A program made the position numbers and the translations under genes. From an uncultured Desulfobacterales bacterium (GTDB taxonomy: Bacteria > Desulfobacterota > Desulfobacteria > Desulfobacterales > SpSt-501), in contig CALIUY010000012.1 of assembly GCA_938048455.1 (NCBI GenBank), forward strand, positions 342,538 through 406,537: 64,000 nt of DNA, given 5' to 3'. Shown here piece after piece: positions 25,982 through 33,771 of the stretch. Every line of letters begins with the position of its first letter. Within the stretch, counting starts at the first letter, position 1. Below the pieces are notes generated by a model. It saw nothing but the letters and a program-made list of their open reading frames with translations. It ran no database searches and was not told the DNA's origin.

Positions 25982-26353
25982 ATGAAAAGGACGGCACTTA
26001 TCGGAATGATGTTGACACTGGCCTTGGCACTGGCGGCCTCCACCGCCTTCGCGGGTCCCTGGGGCGGACGGTTTTACGGCATGGGGCCGATGGTCCAGAA
26101 CCTCACGCCGGAGCAGTCCAGCGAGCTTCTGAAGCTGCAGCAGGCCCATCAAGAAAAAGTTTTCCCCATTCAGCAGCAGCTCTTCACCAAAAAGATGGAG
26201 CTGAGGACCCTGATGTTCAGCCAGAACCCGGATCAGGCCAAGGTGGCCTCTCTTCAGAAAGAGGTTTTTGAGTTGATCGATCAAATTCAGCAGGAGTCGA
26301 GCAACTTGAGAATGCAGATGCTGAACGTCATCGCTCCTCAAGCGAAAAAGTAG
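25982..26353 (+). CDS. Second Spy/CpxP/ZraP-like periplasmic protein
   Basis: 123 residues. The start follows GGAAAGGAAGGCAG. The signal peptide is MKRTALIGMMLTLALALAAS then TAFA. The core VQNLTPEQSSELLKLQQAHQ is paralogous to the preceding gene's LTPDQSRKLQ segment, and the rest is a Gln/Lys-rich helix (FPIQQQLFTKKMELRTLMFS). It lacks the Gly/Met-rich tail of its neighbour. It lies 30 bp downstream, presumably in the same RpoN-dependent transcript. Confidence 0.8.
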   Translation: MKRTALIGMMLTLALALAASTAFAGPWGGRFYGMGPMVQNLTPEQSSELLKLQQAHQEKVFPIQQQLFTKKMELRTLMFSQNPDQAKVASLQKEVFELIDQIQQESSNLRMQMLNVIAPQAKK

Positions 26354-26610
26354 CTGCCCTGCGGTGGGGATGGGGCCCTCGGCCTCATCCCCGCTTTCTG
26401 CGGGCCGTGGAGCTCCGCGTTCCCAACGGATTTTCCCTAACCCGGACAACAACCCGAGGATCAGGCCGGGGGAACCGGCAAGGGTCCATGTGTGCGGCCG
26501 GCCGCTCGGTTCCGGGAGGCCTGGGCGGGAAGGCGTGCCTTCATGCGCCGGGAGTTGTAACCCTGAGAGAGGGGTAGGGATAAAAATCAGGAAGTTTTTA
26601 GGACAAGCCG
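26354..26610. other. GC-rich intergenic leader with nested inverted repeats
   Basis: 257 bp with no gene. GGAACCG (26471-26477) and CGGTTCC (26507-26513) enclose a perfect 12-bp palindrome, GCGGCCGGCCGC (26494-26505). Further on, ACCCTGAGAGAGGGGT (from about 26561) could form a small hairpin close to the permease start. It looks like a structured leader for the permease pair, but it does not match any riboswitch consensus I can recognise. Confidence 0.35.
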
Positions 26611-27093
26611 ATGCGAGGCGGAACCGTTTATCTTCTTATCGCGATCGCGTTGCTTGCGATCTCGTTCGTAAAAGATCGACAAAGGACCCGCGACGCCCTG
26701 AAGGCGACCTTCAAGATTTTTTATGTCGTGCTGCCGGTCCTGATTTTTGTTTTTGTGCTGATGGGCCTCATCCAGGTCTATATTCCCAAAGAGATGATCG
26801 TATCCGTTCTGGGCCAGAAAGCCGGGCCACGGGGGATTCTCTTCAGTGAAGTCATGGGCAGCATCGCACTCTTCCTGCCGCCGGCTGTCTTCCCCTTCGG
26901 CGGATACCTTCTGCAAAACGGGGCCTCCTACGGCGCCATCGCGGGATTCGTGTTCACGGCCATCCTCATCGGCATAACGACCCTGCCGCTTGAAATCAAG
27001 CTTCTCGGACTTCGGTTCACGGCGGCCCGCAACATCCTCACCTTTGTGTTGGCCTTTTTCATTTCCCTTCTCATGGAGGTCATCCTGACATGA
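26611..27093 (+). CDS. Half-size permease, YraQ/ArsP (DUF318/UPF0718) type, N-half
   Basis: 160 residues with four or five membrane helices. The typical family block is ILFSEVMGSIALFLPPAVFP then FGGYLLQNGASYGAIAGFVF, and TLPLEIKLLGLRFTAARN. Classical YraQ/ArsP permeases are about 300-350 residues with two such halves. Here one half is a separate protein overlapping the next gene by 4 bp (ATGA). The pair probably makes a heterodimeric transporter; ArsP members export methylated arsenicals, but no substrate is implied here. Confidence 0.75.
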   Translation: MRGGTVYLLIAIALLAISFVKDRQRTRDALKATFKIFYVVLPVLIFVFVLMGLIQVYIPKEMIVSVLGQKAGPRGILFSEVMGSIALFLPPAVFPFGGYLLQNGASYGAIAGFVFTAILIGITTLPLEIKLLGLRFTAARNILTFVLAFFISLLMEVILT

Positions 27094-27593
27094 GCAGGCT
27101 GATCCGAAACGACGCCTTCCGGTTCGTATTGCTCAGCGTCATGATCACGGTGACCGTCTATGCCGTAAATGCCGAGCATGGCGCCCGCATCGCCGAAACC
27201 GTCTATGGCACGTTTGCCGAAGTTTTCGATATCATCGTGGCGGTCTCGATTTTCATCGGCCTGTTCCAGGTCTGGGTGAAACCCGCCGCCATCGTCAAGC
27301 TGCTCGGCAAAGGCTCGGGTTACAAGGGGGTTGCGCTCGTCTGCATTTTCCCCATCATGATGGGGGGCTCTCTTTTCACGATCTTCCCGTTGCTCAAGAT
27401 TCTGCGAGACATGGGCGCCCGCATGGGGGCCATCGCATCCTTCATTACGGCCTGGGGAGGGAAAGCCCCGCTGCTACCGCTGGAAATTACGTTTCTGGGT
27501 TGGCGGTTCGCCCTGCTGCGCATCGGCTTCGTGGTGCTCTTTGCCTTTTTGATGGGCATTTTGGTGGACCGGGTGTGTGAGCCGTCCACCTGA
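27090..27593 (+). CDS. Half-size permease, YraQ/ArsP (DUF318/UPF0718) type, C-half
   Basis: 167 residues with about four membrane helices. The repeated family block is seen again: IFPIMMGGSLFTIFPLLKIL, MGARMGAIASFITAWGGKAP and LLPLEITFLGWRFALLRIG. LPLEI...LG.RF is shared with the preceding protein, showing that the two are paralogous halves. Translation is coupled through an ATGA overlap. Confidence 0.75.
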   Translation: MSRLIRNDAFRFVLLSVMITVTVYAVNAEHGARIAETVYGTFAEVFDIIVAVSIFIGLFQVWVKPAAIVKLLGKGSGYKGVALVCIFPIMMGGSLFTIFPLLKILRDMGARMGAIASFITAWGGKAPLLPLEITFLGWRFALLRIGFVVLFAFLMGILVDRVCEPST

Positions 27594-27629
27594 TCTGTTC
27601 TGTTTTTTCTCGTTATGGAGGGACTCTGT

Positions 27630-28328
27630 ATGGCGCTGATTCTCGCGCACGACCTAAAAAAGAGCTATCGCACGGGAGAGGTGACCACCGAGGCGCTGCG
27701 GGGGGTGAGCTTCTCCATCGATGCGGGGGCGTTCGTCTCCTTTGTCGGCCCCTCGGGCAGCGGCAAGACCACCCTGCTGAATCTGGTGGGCTGCCTGGAC
27801 AAACCTTCGGGGGGGCGGCTCCTGGTGGCGGAGACGGAGGTGGCCTCGCTGGGCGGCACCGACGCTGCCCTTTTCAGGGGCAAACACATCGGCTTCATCT
27901 TTCAGAGCTTCAACCTGATTCCGGTGCTGACGGTCTTCGAAAACGTGGAGTACCCGCTCGTCATGGTTCAAAACGTTCCTGCAGCTCGGCGGCGTGAAGC
28001 GGTGGAAGAGCTGCTGGAAGCCGTCGGGATGACCGACCAGCGCCGTAAAAAACCGGACCAGCTCTCCGGCGGCCAGAAGCAGCGGGTCGCCATCGCGCGT
28101 GCGCTCGTGACCCGGCCGGACCTGGTCCTGGCCGACGAGCCCACCGCCAACCTGGACCATGAAACGGCCATGACGATCATCCACCTGATGAAGGCGATCC
28201 GCGACAAGCTGCGAACCACCTTTGTCTTCTCGACCCACGACGCCCGGATCATCGGCGAGGTGGAATCCATCTTCCAACTCGAGGACGGCCGCCTGAAAAA
28301 CAATGGAGGAGGGTTGCGACATGGCTAA
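27630..28328 (+). CDS. ABC transporter ATPase, LolD/MacB-like
   Basis: 232 residues. The start at 27630 follows GGAGGGAC. Walker A is GPSGSGKT (residues 40-47), the signature is LSGGQKQRVAIARAL, Walker B is LVLADEPTANLD and the switch is FSTHD. The sequence FIFQSFNLIPVLTVFENVEYPL is the hallmark of the LolD/MacB/FtsE-like group, which powers mechanotransmission rather than import. It overlaps the FtsX-type permease gene by 8 bp. Confidence 0.92.
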   Translation: MALILAHDLKKSYRTGEVTTEALRGVSFSIDAGAFVSFVGPSGSGKTTLLNLVGCLDKPSGGRLLVAETEVASLGGTDAALFRGKHIGFIFQSFNLIPVLTVFENVEYPLVMVQNVPAARRREAVEELLEAVGMTDQRRKKPDQLSGGQKQRVAIARALVTRPDLVLADEPTANLDHETAMTIIHLMKAIRDKLRTTFVFSTHDARIIGEVESIFQLEDGRLKNNGGGLRHG

Positions 28329-29559
28329 CCTTTTCAAAATCGCGGCGCGCAACCTGATGCGCTACAAGCGCCGGACCCTGCTCACCCTGGGGCTGATCGT
28401 CATCGGGGTCGTGTTTGTTGCGATCTTCGTGGGCGTGACCGACTCGTTTAAAAACATGATGATCGGGCAGATCACCGATTCCTACATCGGCCATATGCAG
28501 ATCCACCGCAAAGGATACCTCGCGGCCATCGACACCCTGCCGTTGAACATGAACCTCAAGCTGCGCGCCTACGGTAAAATCGAGTCCATTCTCCAGGAGT
28601 CGCCCGGCGTGGAGAGCTACTCGCCGCGGATCAAGCTGGGCGGCATGTTCAGCAACTTCACCGAAACGACCAGCATCCGCTTGAACGGAGTGGACCCGGA
28701 AAAAGAGCTGCGGACATCGCCGCTGCTCATGTCGCGGGTGCTGGACGGCGAAAAGGCCATCGCCAAGGGCAAGATTCTGGTGCCCGAGCTTCTCGCCCGC
28801 GGCATGAAGGTCAAGGTGGGCGATCCGGTCGTCATCATCGCCACCAACAAGGACGGCTCCGTAAACGGCAAGCAGTTCATGGTCGGAGGTATCCTCGAGG
28901 GCGTCACCGGCCCGGGCGGCCGCGACGGCTACGTGCACATCGAGGATGCGGCGGAGCTGCTGCGGATGGAGGAGATGGAGATCAGCGAGATCGCCGTGCG
29001 GCTGAAGGAATTCAGCCGGCTCCAGGCCGTGTTCAAAGAGATCACGGGGAGACTGGCTCAAGAAAAGAACCCGGCGGGCCAGCCCATGTTCGAGCTCCAC
29101 ACCTGGGAGACGCTTTCGCCTTTCTACAACATCGCGCGGATGATCGATCTGATGACCATTTTTATCAAAATCATGCTGGTCGCCATCGTCCTGGTCAGCA
29201 TCATGAACGTGATGATCATGGCGGTTTACGAGCGCGTGCGCGAGATCGGAACCATCGCCGCCATGGGCACGCCGCCGCGCAGGATCCTTTCGCTCTTTTT
29301 GATGGAGGGGTTTCTGATGGGCGCGGTCGGGGCTGTCATCGGCCTTCTTTGCAGCATCGGCATCGCGTTCATTCTGAATGTTTCCAAGATCACCTTCGAT
29401 TTCGGCCGGCAGACCGGCCTGCTGCTTTCCGCTCGGCTCAATCCGGTGGAACTGCTCGTGGTGGCCGGAATCGTGATCGTCGTCGCCGTAGCGGCCAGCC
29501 TGCAGCCATCCTTCAAAGCCGCGCGGATGGATCCGATACAGGCGTTAGGCCATGTCTGA
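28321..29559 (+). CDS. ABC transporter permease, FtsX/LolE-like
   Basis: 412 residues; the start at 28321 follows GGAGGAGGG. One N-terminal helix (TLLTLGLIVIGVVFVAIFVG) is followed by a MacB-type periplasmic core domain of about 220 residues and three C-terminal helices (FIKIMLVAIVLVSIMNVMIM, MGAVGAVIGLLCSIGIAFIL, VVAGIVIVVAVAASLQPSF). This is the LolC/LolE topology, used to extract lipoproteins or envelope lipids from the inner membrane. With the ATPase it forms one transporter. Confidence 0.9.
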   Translation: MANLFKIAARNLMRYKRRTLLTLGLIVIGVVFVAIFVGVTDSFKNMMIGQITDSYIGHMQIHRKGYLAAIDTLPLNMNLKLRAYGKIESILQESPGVESYSPRIKLGGMFSNFTETTSIRLNGVDPEKELRTSPLLMSRVLDGEKAIAKGKILVPELLARGMKVKVGDPVVIIATNKDGSVNGKQFMVGGILEGVTGPGGRDGYVHIEDAAELLRMEEMEISEIAVRLKEFSRLQAVFKEITGRLAQEKNPAGQPMFELHTWETLSPFYNIARMIDLMTIFIKIMLVAIVLVSIMNVMIMAVYERVREIGTIAAMGTPPRRILSLFLMEGFLMGAVGAVIGLLCSIGIAFILNVSKITFDFGRQTGLLLSARLNPVELLVVAGIVIVVAVAASLQPSFKAARMDPIQALGHV

Positions 29560-29571
29560 TGGCTTCGCAAG

Positions 29572-29662
29572 AAGGTCAATTTCTGCGTTGCGCTTCATCT
29601 CGCCGTCGCGGCGACGTACGGAACGTAGGCCTGGCTCCACGAGATTCGCGCGCCTTGACCTT
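29572..29662. repeat. Structured intergenic repeat, copy 1
   Basis: The core (29580-29654, TTCTGCGTTGCGCTTCATCT and onward) is about 80% identical to copy 2 at 30651. It is enclosed by AAGGTCAA (29572-29579) and TTGACCTT (29655-29662). An internal hairpin TACG-GAA-CGTA lies at 29617-29627. Both stems differ in sequence from copy 2 yet keep pairing, so the structure itself appears to be conserved. Confidence 0.7.
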
Positions 29663-29752
29663 GACGTTCTTACCGAGCCCTGGAAACGAAGGCTTTCAAA
29701 AGTTTGGCTTTTCCCGGTGGGAGTCCCGCCGAGGCGAGACCGCAACCGGATC

Positions 29753-29767
29753 GCGGCTGGAAGCCGC
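29753..29767. repeat. REP-like palindrome
   Basis: GCGGCTGGAAGCCGC is a 6-bp perfect stem with a GGA loop, set in AACCGGATC...TTCCACAACA. It resembles GCGGCTxxAAGCCGC repetitive extragenic palindromes known from several proteobacteria. It lies in the 342-bp gap between the permease and the LolA-like gene, together with structured repeat copy 1. I see no other feature in that gap. Confidence 0.45.
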
Positions 29768-29901
29768 TTCCACAACATCTGAACTTGCTGGCCGGTGAAA
29801 CGCTGCCTCGGCTAGCGTGCAACGCTTCTAGCGAATCCACCAACAGCGGTGGCGGTGAAACATCGGTTCGTCCGGACGCTCAAGCCGAAAGGAAGATTCA
29901 A

Positions 29902-30630
29902 ATGCTCAAGATGCTATCGATACTGATATCCCTCGTATGTGCCGCCGGCGCTTCCGCTTTGGACGGGGCGGAAATTCTCGAAAAGGTGGACCGCAATCTG
30001 GCGCCGCCCTCCTATGAGCTTTACCGCAAGCTGATCAACATCGAGCCGAACGGCGCCAAGAAAGAATATGTCCTTTATACCGTGAAGAAAGGCAAGGACA
30101 GGGTGGCCGGCGTGTTTCTCTCGCCGGCGAGCGACAAGGGCCGCAGTACGCTGCGGCTGGGGGAGAACATGTGGCTTTACATTCCCAACGTCGGCAAACC
30201 CGTGCGCATCACGAGCCTGCAGTCGGTGGTGGGCGGGGTGTTCAACAACTCCGATCTCCTGCAGCTCGACTACAGCGACGAGTACGACGTGGTGGGGCTC
30301 GAGGAGTCGGATACGGAATACATTCTCGACCTCAAGGCCAAGACCCGGAGCGTGGCCTACGACCGGCTGAAGATGTGGGTGGACCGCGAAAAAATCATGC
30401 CCACCCGCATCGAGTGCAAGACCGAGGCCGAGATGCTGATCAAGACCCTCTACTTCAAGGAGATCCAAGACTTCGGTGGCGGCTTCGTGCGGCCGGCGGT
30501 GATCGAGACCGACAGCCCGCTCTACAAGGGCTACAAATCGATCCTGATGTTCGCGAAGTTGAAGGTGCGGGATTTTCCCGACGAGGTCTTTACGCTAACC
30601 TATATGCCCAATATCGAATCGTTACGCTGA
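29902..30630 (+). CDS. LolA-like outer-membrane lipoprotein-sorting protein
   Basis: 242 residues. The start at 29902 follows GAAAGGAAG. The signal peptide is MLKMLSILISLVCAAGASA. The mature protein begins LDGAEILEKVDRNLAPPSYE and has the half-barrel pattern of the LolA/COG2834 group (LGENMWLYIPNVGKPVRITS, NSDLLQLDYSDEYDVVGLEE, VDREKIMPTRIECKTEAEML). It is a likely periplasmic carrier working with the LolDE-like ABC transporter upstream and the outer-membrane barrel downstream. Structured repeats sit on either side of it. Confidence 0.85.
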   Translation: MLKMLSILISLVCAAGASALDGAEILEKVDRNLAPPSYELYRKLINIEPNGAKKEYVLYTVKKGKDRVAGVFLSPASDKGRSTLRLGENMWLYIPNVGKPVRITSLQSVVGGVFNNSDLLQLDYSDEYDVVGLEESDTEYILDLKAKTRSVAYDRLKMWVDREKIMPTRIECKTEAEMLIKTLYFKEIQDFGGGFVRPAVIETDSPLYKGYKSILMFAKLKVRDFPDEVFTLTYMPNIESLR

Positions 30631-30643
30631 TGACTTCTTAACG

Positions 30644-30737
30644 GACCCAGTTTCGGCGTTGCGCTTCATCTCGTCGTCGCTGCGGCGCACGAAGCGTGTG
30701 CCTCACTCTACAAGATTGGCGTGCCTTGAACTGGGTC
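30644..30737. repeat. Structured intergenic repeat, copy 2
   Basis: The core 30651-30728 (TTTCGGCGTTGCGCTTCATC and onward) matches copy 1 at 29580 in the same orientation. Here the enclosing arms are GACCCAGTT (30644-30652) and AACTGGGTC (30729-30737), and the internal hairpin is CACG-AAG-CGTG (30688-30698). T:A in copy 1 is replaced by C:G here, and the whole outer stem is different but still complementary. Confidence 0.7.
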
Positions 30738-30851
30738 GCTTGACGAAGCCATCGGTCAGAAAGAAAGCTCTTCGTAAAACGATAACCAACTGAGATGCGG
30801 ATCCCTCGGGCGGAACCATCGAATTTGCCGGCTAAAACGCGCAGGAACCAT

Positions 30852-32168
30852 GTGCGGTCTTTGCGGGTTTTCTGCTCGATTGGAGTTCGGCTTTTGTTCG
30901 CCGCTCTGATGACGACACCAGCGAGCGGCGCCGCAGACGGATACGCGTTCGACCCCTCGGAGACTGAAAAAAAAATCTACTCCTTCGGAGGATATGCAGA
31001 GGTCAAGCCGATTTTATTCGACCTCGATCGGGGTGCCGCCCTCTACAAAACGCGTTTTTTCGACCGCGGCGTCGGCGACCCCCTCCGGCAGGTTGATTTC
31101 ACCCTGCAGCTTGACGGCGGCATCGAGTGGAACATCTTCAAGGCCTTCGCCCGGATCAACAACTCCTTGAGCCGCACTTGCGACGGGTGGTTGGACGACT
31201 CCAAGCCCTACGAGCTCTTCGTGGCGGCGAAACCAACGCCCTCGCTCACCGCTTCCGCCGGGAAGCTGACCGCGAAATGGGGCAAGGGCTATGCCTGGAA
31301 CCCGGTTGCCTTCGTGGACCGGCCCAAGGACTCCGACGACCCCACCCTCAATCTGGAAGGCTTTTACATGGCCGGCTTCGACTACATCAAGAGCTTCGAA
31401 GGACCGCTCAAGACCGTTTCTTTCTCCCCTCTTCTGCTGCCGGTGGATTATGGTCTGAACAACGACTTCGGCGAATCCGGTCATACCAATTTTGCCGCGA
31501 AGGTCTATTTCCTGTTGTGGGATACCGATATCGACTTCCTGTTTCTGACGGGAAACAGCCGCCCCGATCGCTTCGGGTTTGACTTCTCCCGCAACATCAC
31601 CACCAACCTCGAAATCCACGGGGAGTCGGCCTGGATCAAGGATTTTCGGCTTAAAAAAGTCGATGCCGCGGGGGTGGTTTCCGAATCCGAATTCGATGCC
31701 TGGAGCGGATTGCTGGGCCTGCGGTACCTGAGCCGCATCGATACTACCTATATCCTCGAATACTACCACAACGGCACCGGCTATAGCGAACGCGAAGCCA
31801 AAGACTATTACACCTTCGTTGATCGCGCCTACGATGTCTACCTCGATACGGGCAACGCCGGCCCGATCCGGAAAGCCGCCAACCTCACCCGGGGCGCCTA
31901 CGGCCGATCCAATCCCATGCGGGATTATCTCTATTTGCGGGTCAGCCAGAAGGAGCCCTTCGACATTCTCTATTTCACCCCGGCGGTTACAACCATCTTC
32001 AACCTAAATGACCGCAGTTTCTCCCTCTCCCCGGAGCTGCTCTACACCGGGATCACCAATCTCGAGCTGCGGCTCAAGGGCACGCTTCTGGTCGGCGACA
32101 ACGCCAGCGAATTCGGTGAAAAGCAAAGCGACGCCCGCCTGGAACTGCGGGTACGCTATTATTTTTGA
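30852..32168 (+). CDS. Predicted outer-membrane beta-barrel protein
   Basis: 438 residues from a GTG at 30852 preceded by AGGA; an ATG at 30795 would add 19 residues. The start chosen gives a signal peptide (RVFCSIGVRLLFAALMTT, cleaved near SGA). The mature part alternates short polar/aromatic strands typical of barrels (AWIKDFRLKK, TYILEYYHNGTGY, LELRLKGTLLVGDN) and ends in VRYYF, the usual C-terminal aromatic signature. It is probably the outer-membrane end of the LolDE/LolA-like system upstream. No specific family is recognised. Confidence 0.75.
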   Translation: MRSLRVFCSIGVRLLFAALMTTPASGAADGYAFDPSETEKKIYSFGGYAEVKPILFDLDRGAALYKTRFFDRGVGDPLRQVDFTLQLDGGIEWNIFKAFARINNSLSRTCDGWLDDSKPYELFVAAKPTPSLTASAGKLTAKWGKGYAWNPVAFVDRPKDSDDPTLNLEGFYMAGFDYIKSFEGPLKTVSFSPLLLPVDYGLNNDFGESGHTNFAAKVYFLLWDTDIDFLFLTGNSRPDRFGFDFSRNITTNLEIHGESAWIKDFRLKKVDAAGVVSESEFDAWSGLLGLRYLSRIDTTYILEYYHNGTGYSEREAKDYYTFVDRAYDVYLDTGNAGPIRKAANLTRGAYGRSNPMRDYLYLRVSQKEPFDILYFTPAVTTIFNLNDRSFSLSPELLYTGITNLELRLKGTLLVGDNASEFGEKQSDARLELRVRYYF

Positions 32169-32694
32169 GATGGTTTTTCATTGTCCGCTTCTTTCCTTTT
32201 CCGTCCCTGCGGAGCCTGTGGGGGAGAGGGCATCGGCGCAGAGGCCGAGGGAAAGCCCGCTGATCTGCGCCGCCGGAGACGCAGGCGGATTCTCAGGCCT
32301 TATCCGCTGGACCACAAAATCGGTTCAACCGGGGATAGCGGCTCTACTAGAATAGAGAAACGGAGGAGGCGGCTCCCAAACGTCGGGGCGGAGGGGGGAA
32401 TTGGGGATGGCCCGGCGTTCAAGCACGAATGGGGCTGCTCGGTTCTTGACGGGCGCACCCCGGATGAGGTTTACTGCATCGTTAGTTTCCTTTTTGCCGG
32501 GTGGCGTTGATGCTCTTTCGTGAAACCACGAAAAGCCGTTTCAGAGCAGATGCCTCCATCCCGTTGACCCGTTATCGGGGCCCACCGCTAACGAGCAGAA
32601 AAAGTTTGCCTTTTCCGAGACAGGAGCAGCATCCACAGCATGAGATTCCGGCTGACAACGGCCTAGCATAAACCGCCTGACGAGAGGAGCCGAC
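32169..32694. other. 526-bp intergenic region with a possible transposase remnant
   Basis: No intact gene. In the plus frame around 32418-32480 the translation reads HEWGCSVLDGRTPDEVYC, which resembles the extreme C-terminus of IS3-group transposases (..LGGRTPDEVY..). Nothing upstream in that frame resembles the catalytic domain and no insertion-sequence ends are seen, so it would be a small relic. GAGAGGAG just before 32695 is the ribosome-binding site of the next gene. Confidence 0.35.
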
Positions 32695-33111
32695 ATGCCA
32701 ATTCCCTCGATTGGTTTGCTCGCCTGCAACAGCTTCAGCTCCAACTCCGGGACCCTGACGGGACTTGCGGCCATGCAGGTTTTAAAAGAATTCGGCGGCG
32801 AAAGAGTCGGGTTTTGTTCCTTGCCGGCCTTAGCGCAGGAAGTCCAGCGGCAGGTGCAGATCGCAAAAAAACTTGAGCATATTTTGATTGTCGACGGATG
32901 CGCCAACGCCTGCGCCCAAAAGACGGCGGAGAAACTGGGTTTGGCGCAAAGTGCCGGCCTGAATTTGGAACGAGATCTTCAGATTCAAAAGCTTGGCCCG
33001 TTCAGCACGCTCAGTTACTCCGAAGACGATCTCCGCCGGGTCGCCGACGCGATCCGGGAAAAGTTGTGTCTTCTGGAAAAATCCGGCTCTCTCGTCGCTC
33101 CGGGCAAATAG
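32695..33111 (+). CDS. DGC-domain putative zinc-binding protein
   Basis: 138 residues. It carries the cysteine pattern of the DGC family: Cys11 ([20 protein letters not shown]), Cys42 (VGFCSLPAL) and the signature [21 protein letters not shown] (Asp-Gly-Cys near residue 69). Family members bind zinc through conserved cysteines and are often found near redox or metal genes; the biochemical role is unknown. It is followed closely by a J-domain gene and an AhpD-like gene. Confidence 0.8.
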   Translation: MPIPSIGLLACNSFSSNSGTLTGLAAMQVLKEFGGERVGFCSLPALAQEVQRQVQIAKKLEHILIVDGCANACAQKTAEKLGLAQSAGLNLERDLQIQKLGPFSTLSYSEDDLRRVADAIREKLCLLEKSGSLVAPGK

Positions 33112-33131
33112 AGAGGGTAACGGCGTATCCT

Positions 33132-33464
33132 ATGGACCCTTATGAGACGCTCGGAATTCGTCGCGATGCAACGCTGGGCGAAGTCCAGCGGGCCTATCGC
33201 CGCTTGGCCAAGCGATATCATCCCGATCACAATTCCGGGGACCCCGCCGCCGAAGAGCGTTTCAAACGAATCCTGGAGGCCTATCAGACCCTCACCGGCC
33301 GAAAATCACCGAAGAAAACGCTGAAGAAGGATCCCGTCGCTTATGATGCCGAGCATCCTTTTTTTCGCTTTTTCCATCAAATGAGAGGAGGATCAAAACA
33401 TGGCCGAGCAAAGACAAATGAGTGTGGAAGAGATCTTGAAAATGATGGAAAAGGGGTTGGGTGA
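33132..33464 (+). CDS. Short J-domain protein
   Basis: 110 residues. The J domain is complete in the first 65: [20 protein letters not shown] then [33 protein letters not shown], with the HPD tripeptide that stimulates Hsp70. There is no Gly/Phe region, zinc finger or substrate domain. The last 22 codons overlap the start of the next gene by 65 bp. That is unusually long, so the natural C-terminus or a frameshift near 33390 should be considered. Confidence 0.75.
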   Translation: MDPYETLGIRRDATLGEVQRAYRRLAKRYHPDHNSGDPAAEERFKRILEAYQTLTGRKSPKKTLKKDPVAYDAEHPFFRFFHQMRGGSKHGRAKTNECGRDLENDGKGVG

Positions 33465-33771
33465 AGAACCCAAACCGATGGTGCTGATGTCCAAACTGAT
33501 TCCGGAGTGGATCCCCAGACAGGCTCAGGAGCGGAAATTCGTTATGGAGGATCTGAAAAGCATTCCTCCCAAATACAAGCATCTCATCATGATCGCCGCC
33601 GCCGCGGCGGTCGGCTGCCATCTGTGCACCGAAACGTTCATCAAACTGGCCAGCCGCTCCGGTGTGACCAAGGAAGAAATCGGCGAAACGCTTCTGGCTA
33701 CACGGTTTGCGCTCGCCTCGACCACCTTTGCGACGGCCCTCGAGGGCATGGAGTATCTCGCTTCCCGCTGA
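33400..33771 (+). CDS. Carboxymuconolactone decarboxylase/AhpD-like protein
   Basis: 123 residues; GAGAGGAGG precedes the ATG. The family helix carries a CxxC pair, [20 protein letters not shown]. AhpD enzymes have C-x-x-C-x-x-x-H, but here the His position is Phe, so peroxidase-type proton relay is probably lost. The remainder ([20 protein letters not shown]) follows the family. It is grouped with the DGC and J-domain genes, suggesting a small redox or quality-control module. Confidence 0.8.
   Translation: MAEQRQMSVEEILKMMEKGLGEEPKPMVLMSKLIPEWIPRQAQERKFVMEDLKSIPPKYKHLIMIAAAAAVGCHLCTETFIKLASRSGVTKEEIGETLLATRFALASTTFATALEGMEYLASR

Noticed and set aside
26555-26585. CCCTGAGAGAGGGG reminiscent of the CUGAGA motif of TPP riboswitches
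   Set aside because: The second conserved TPP helix and the downstream conserved block are missing; downstream genes are permeases unrelated to thiamine.
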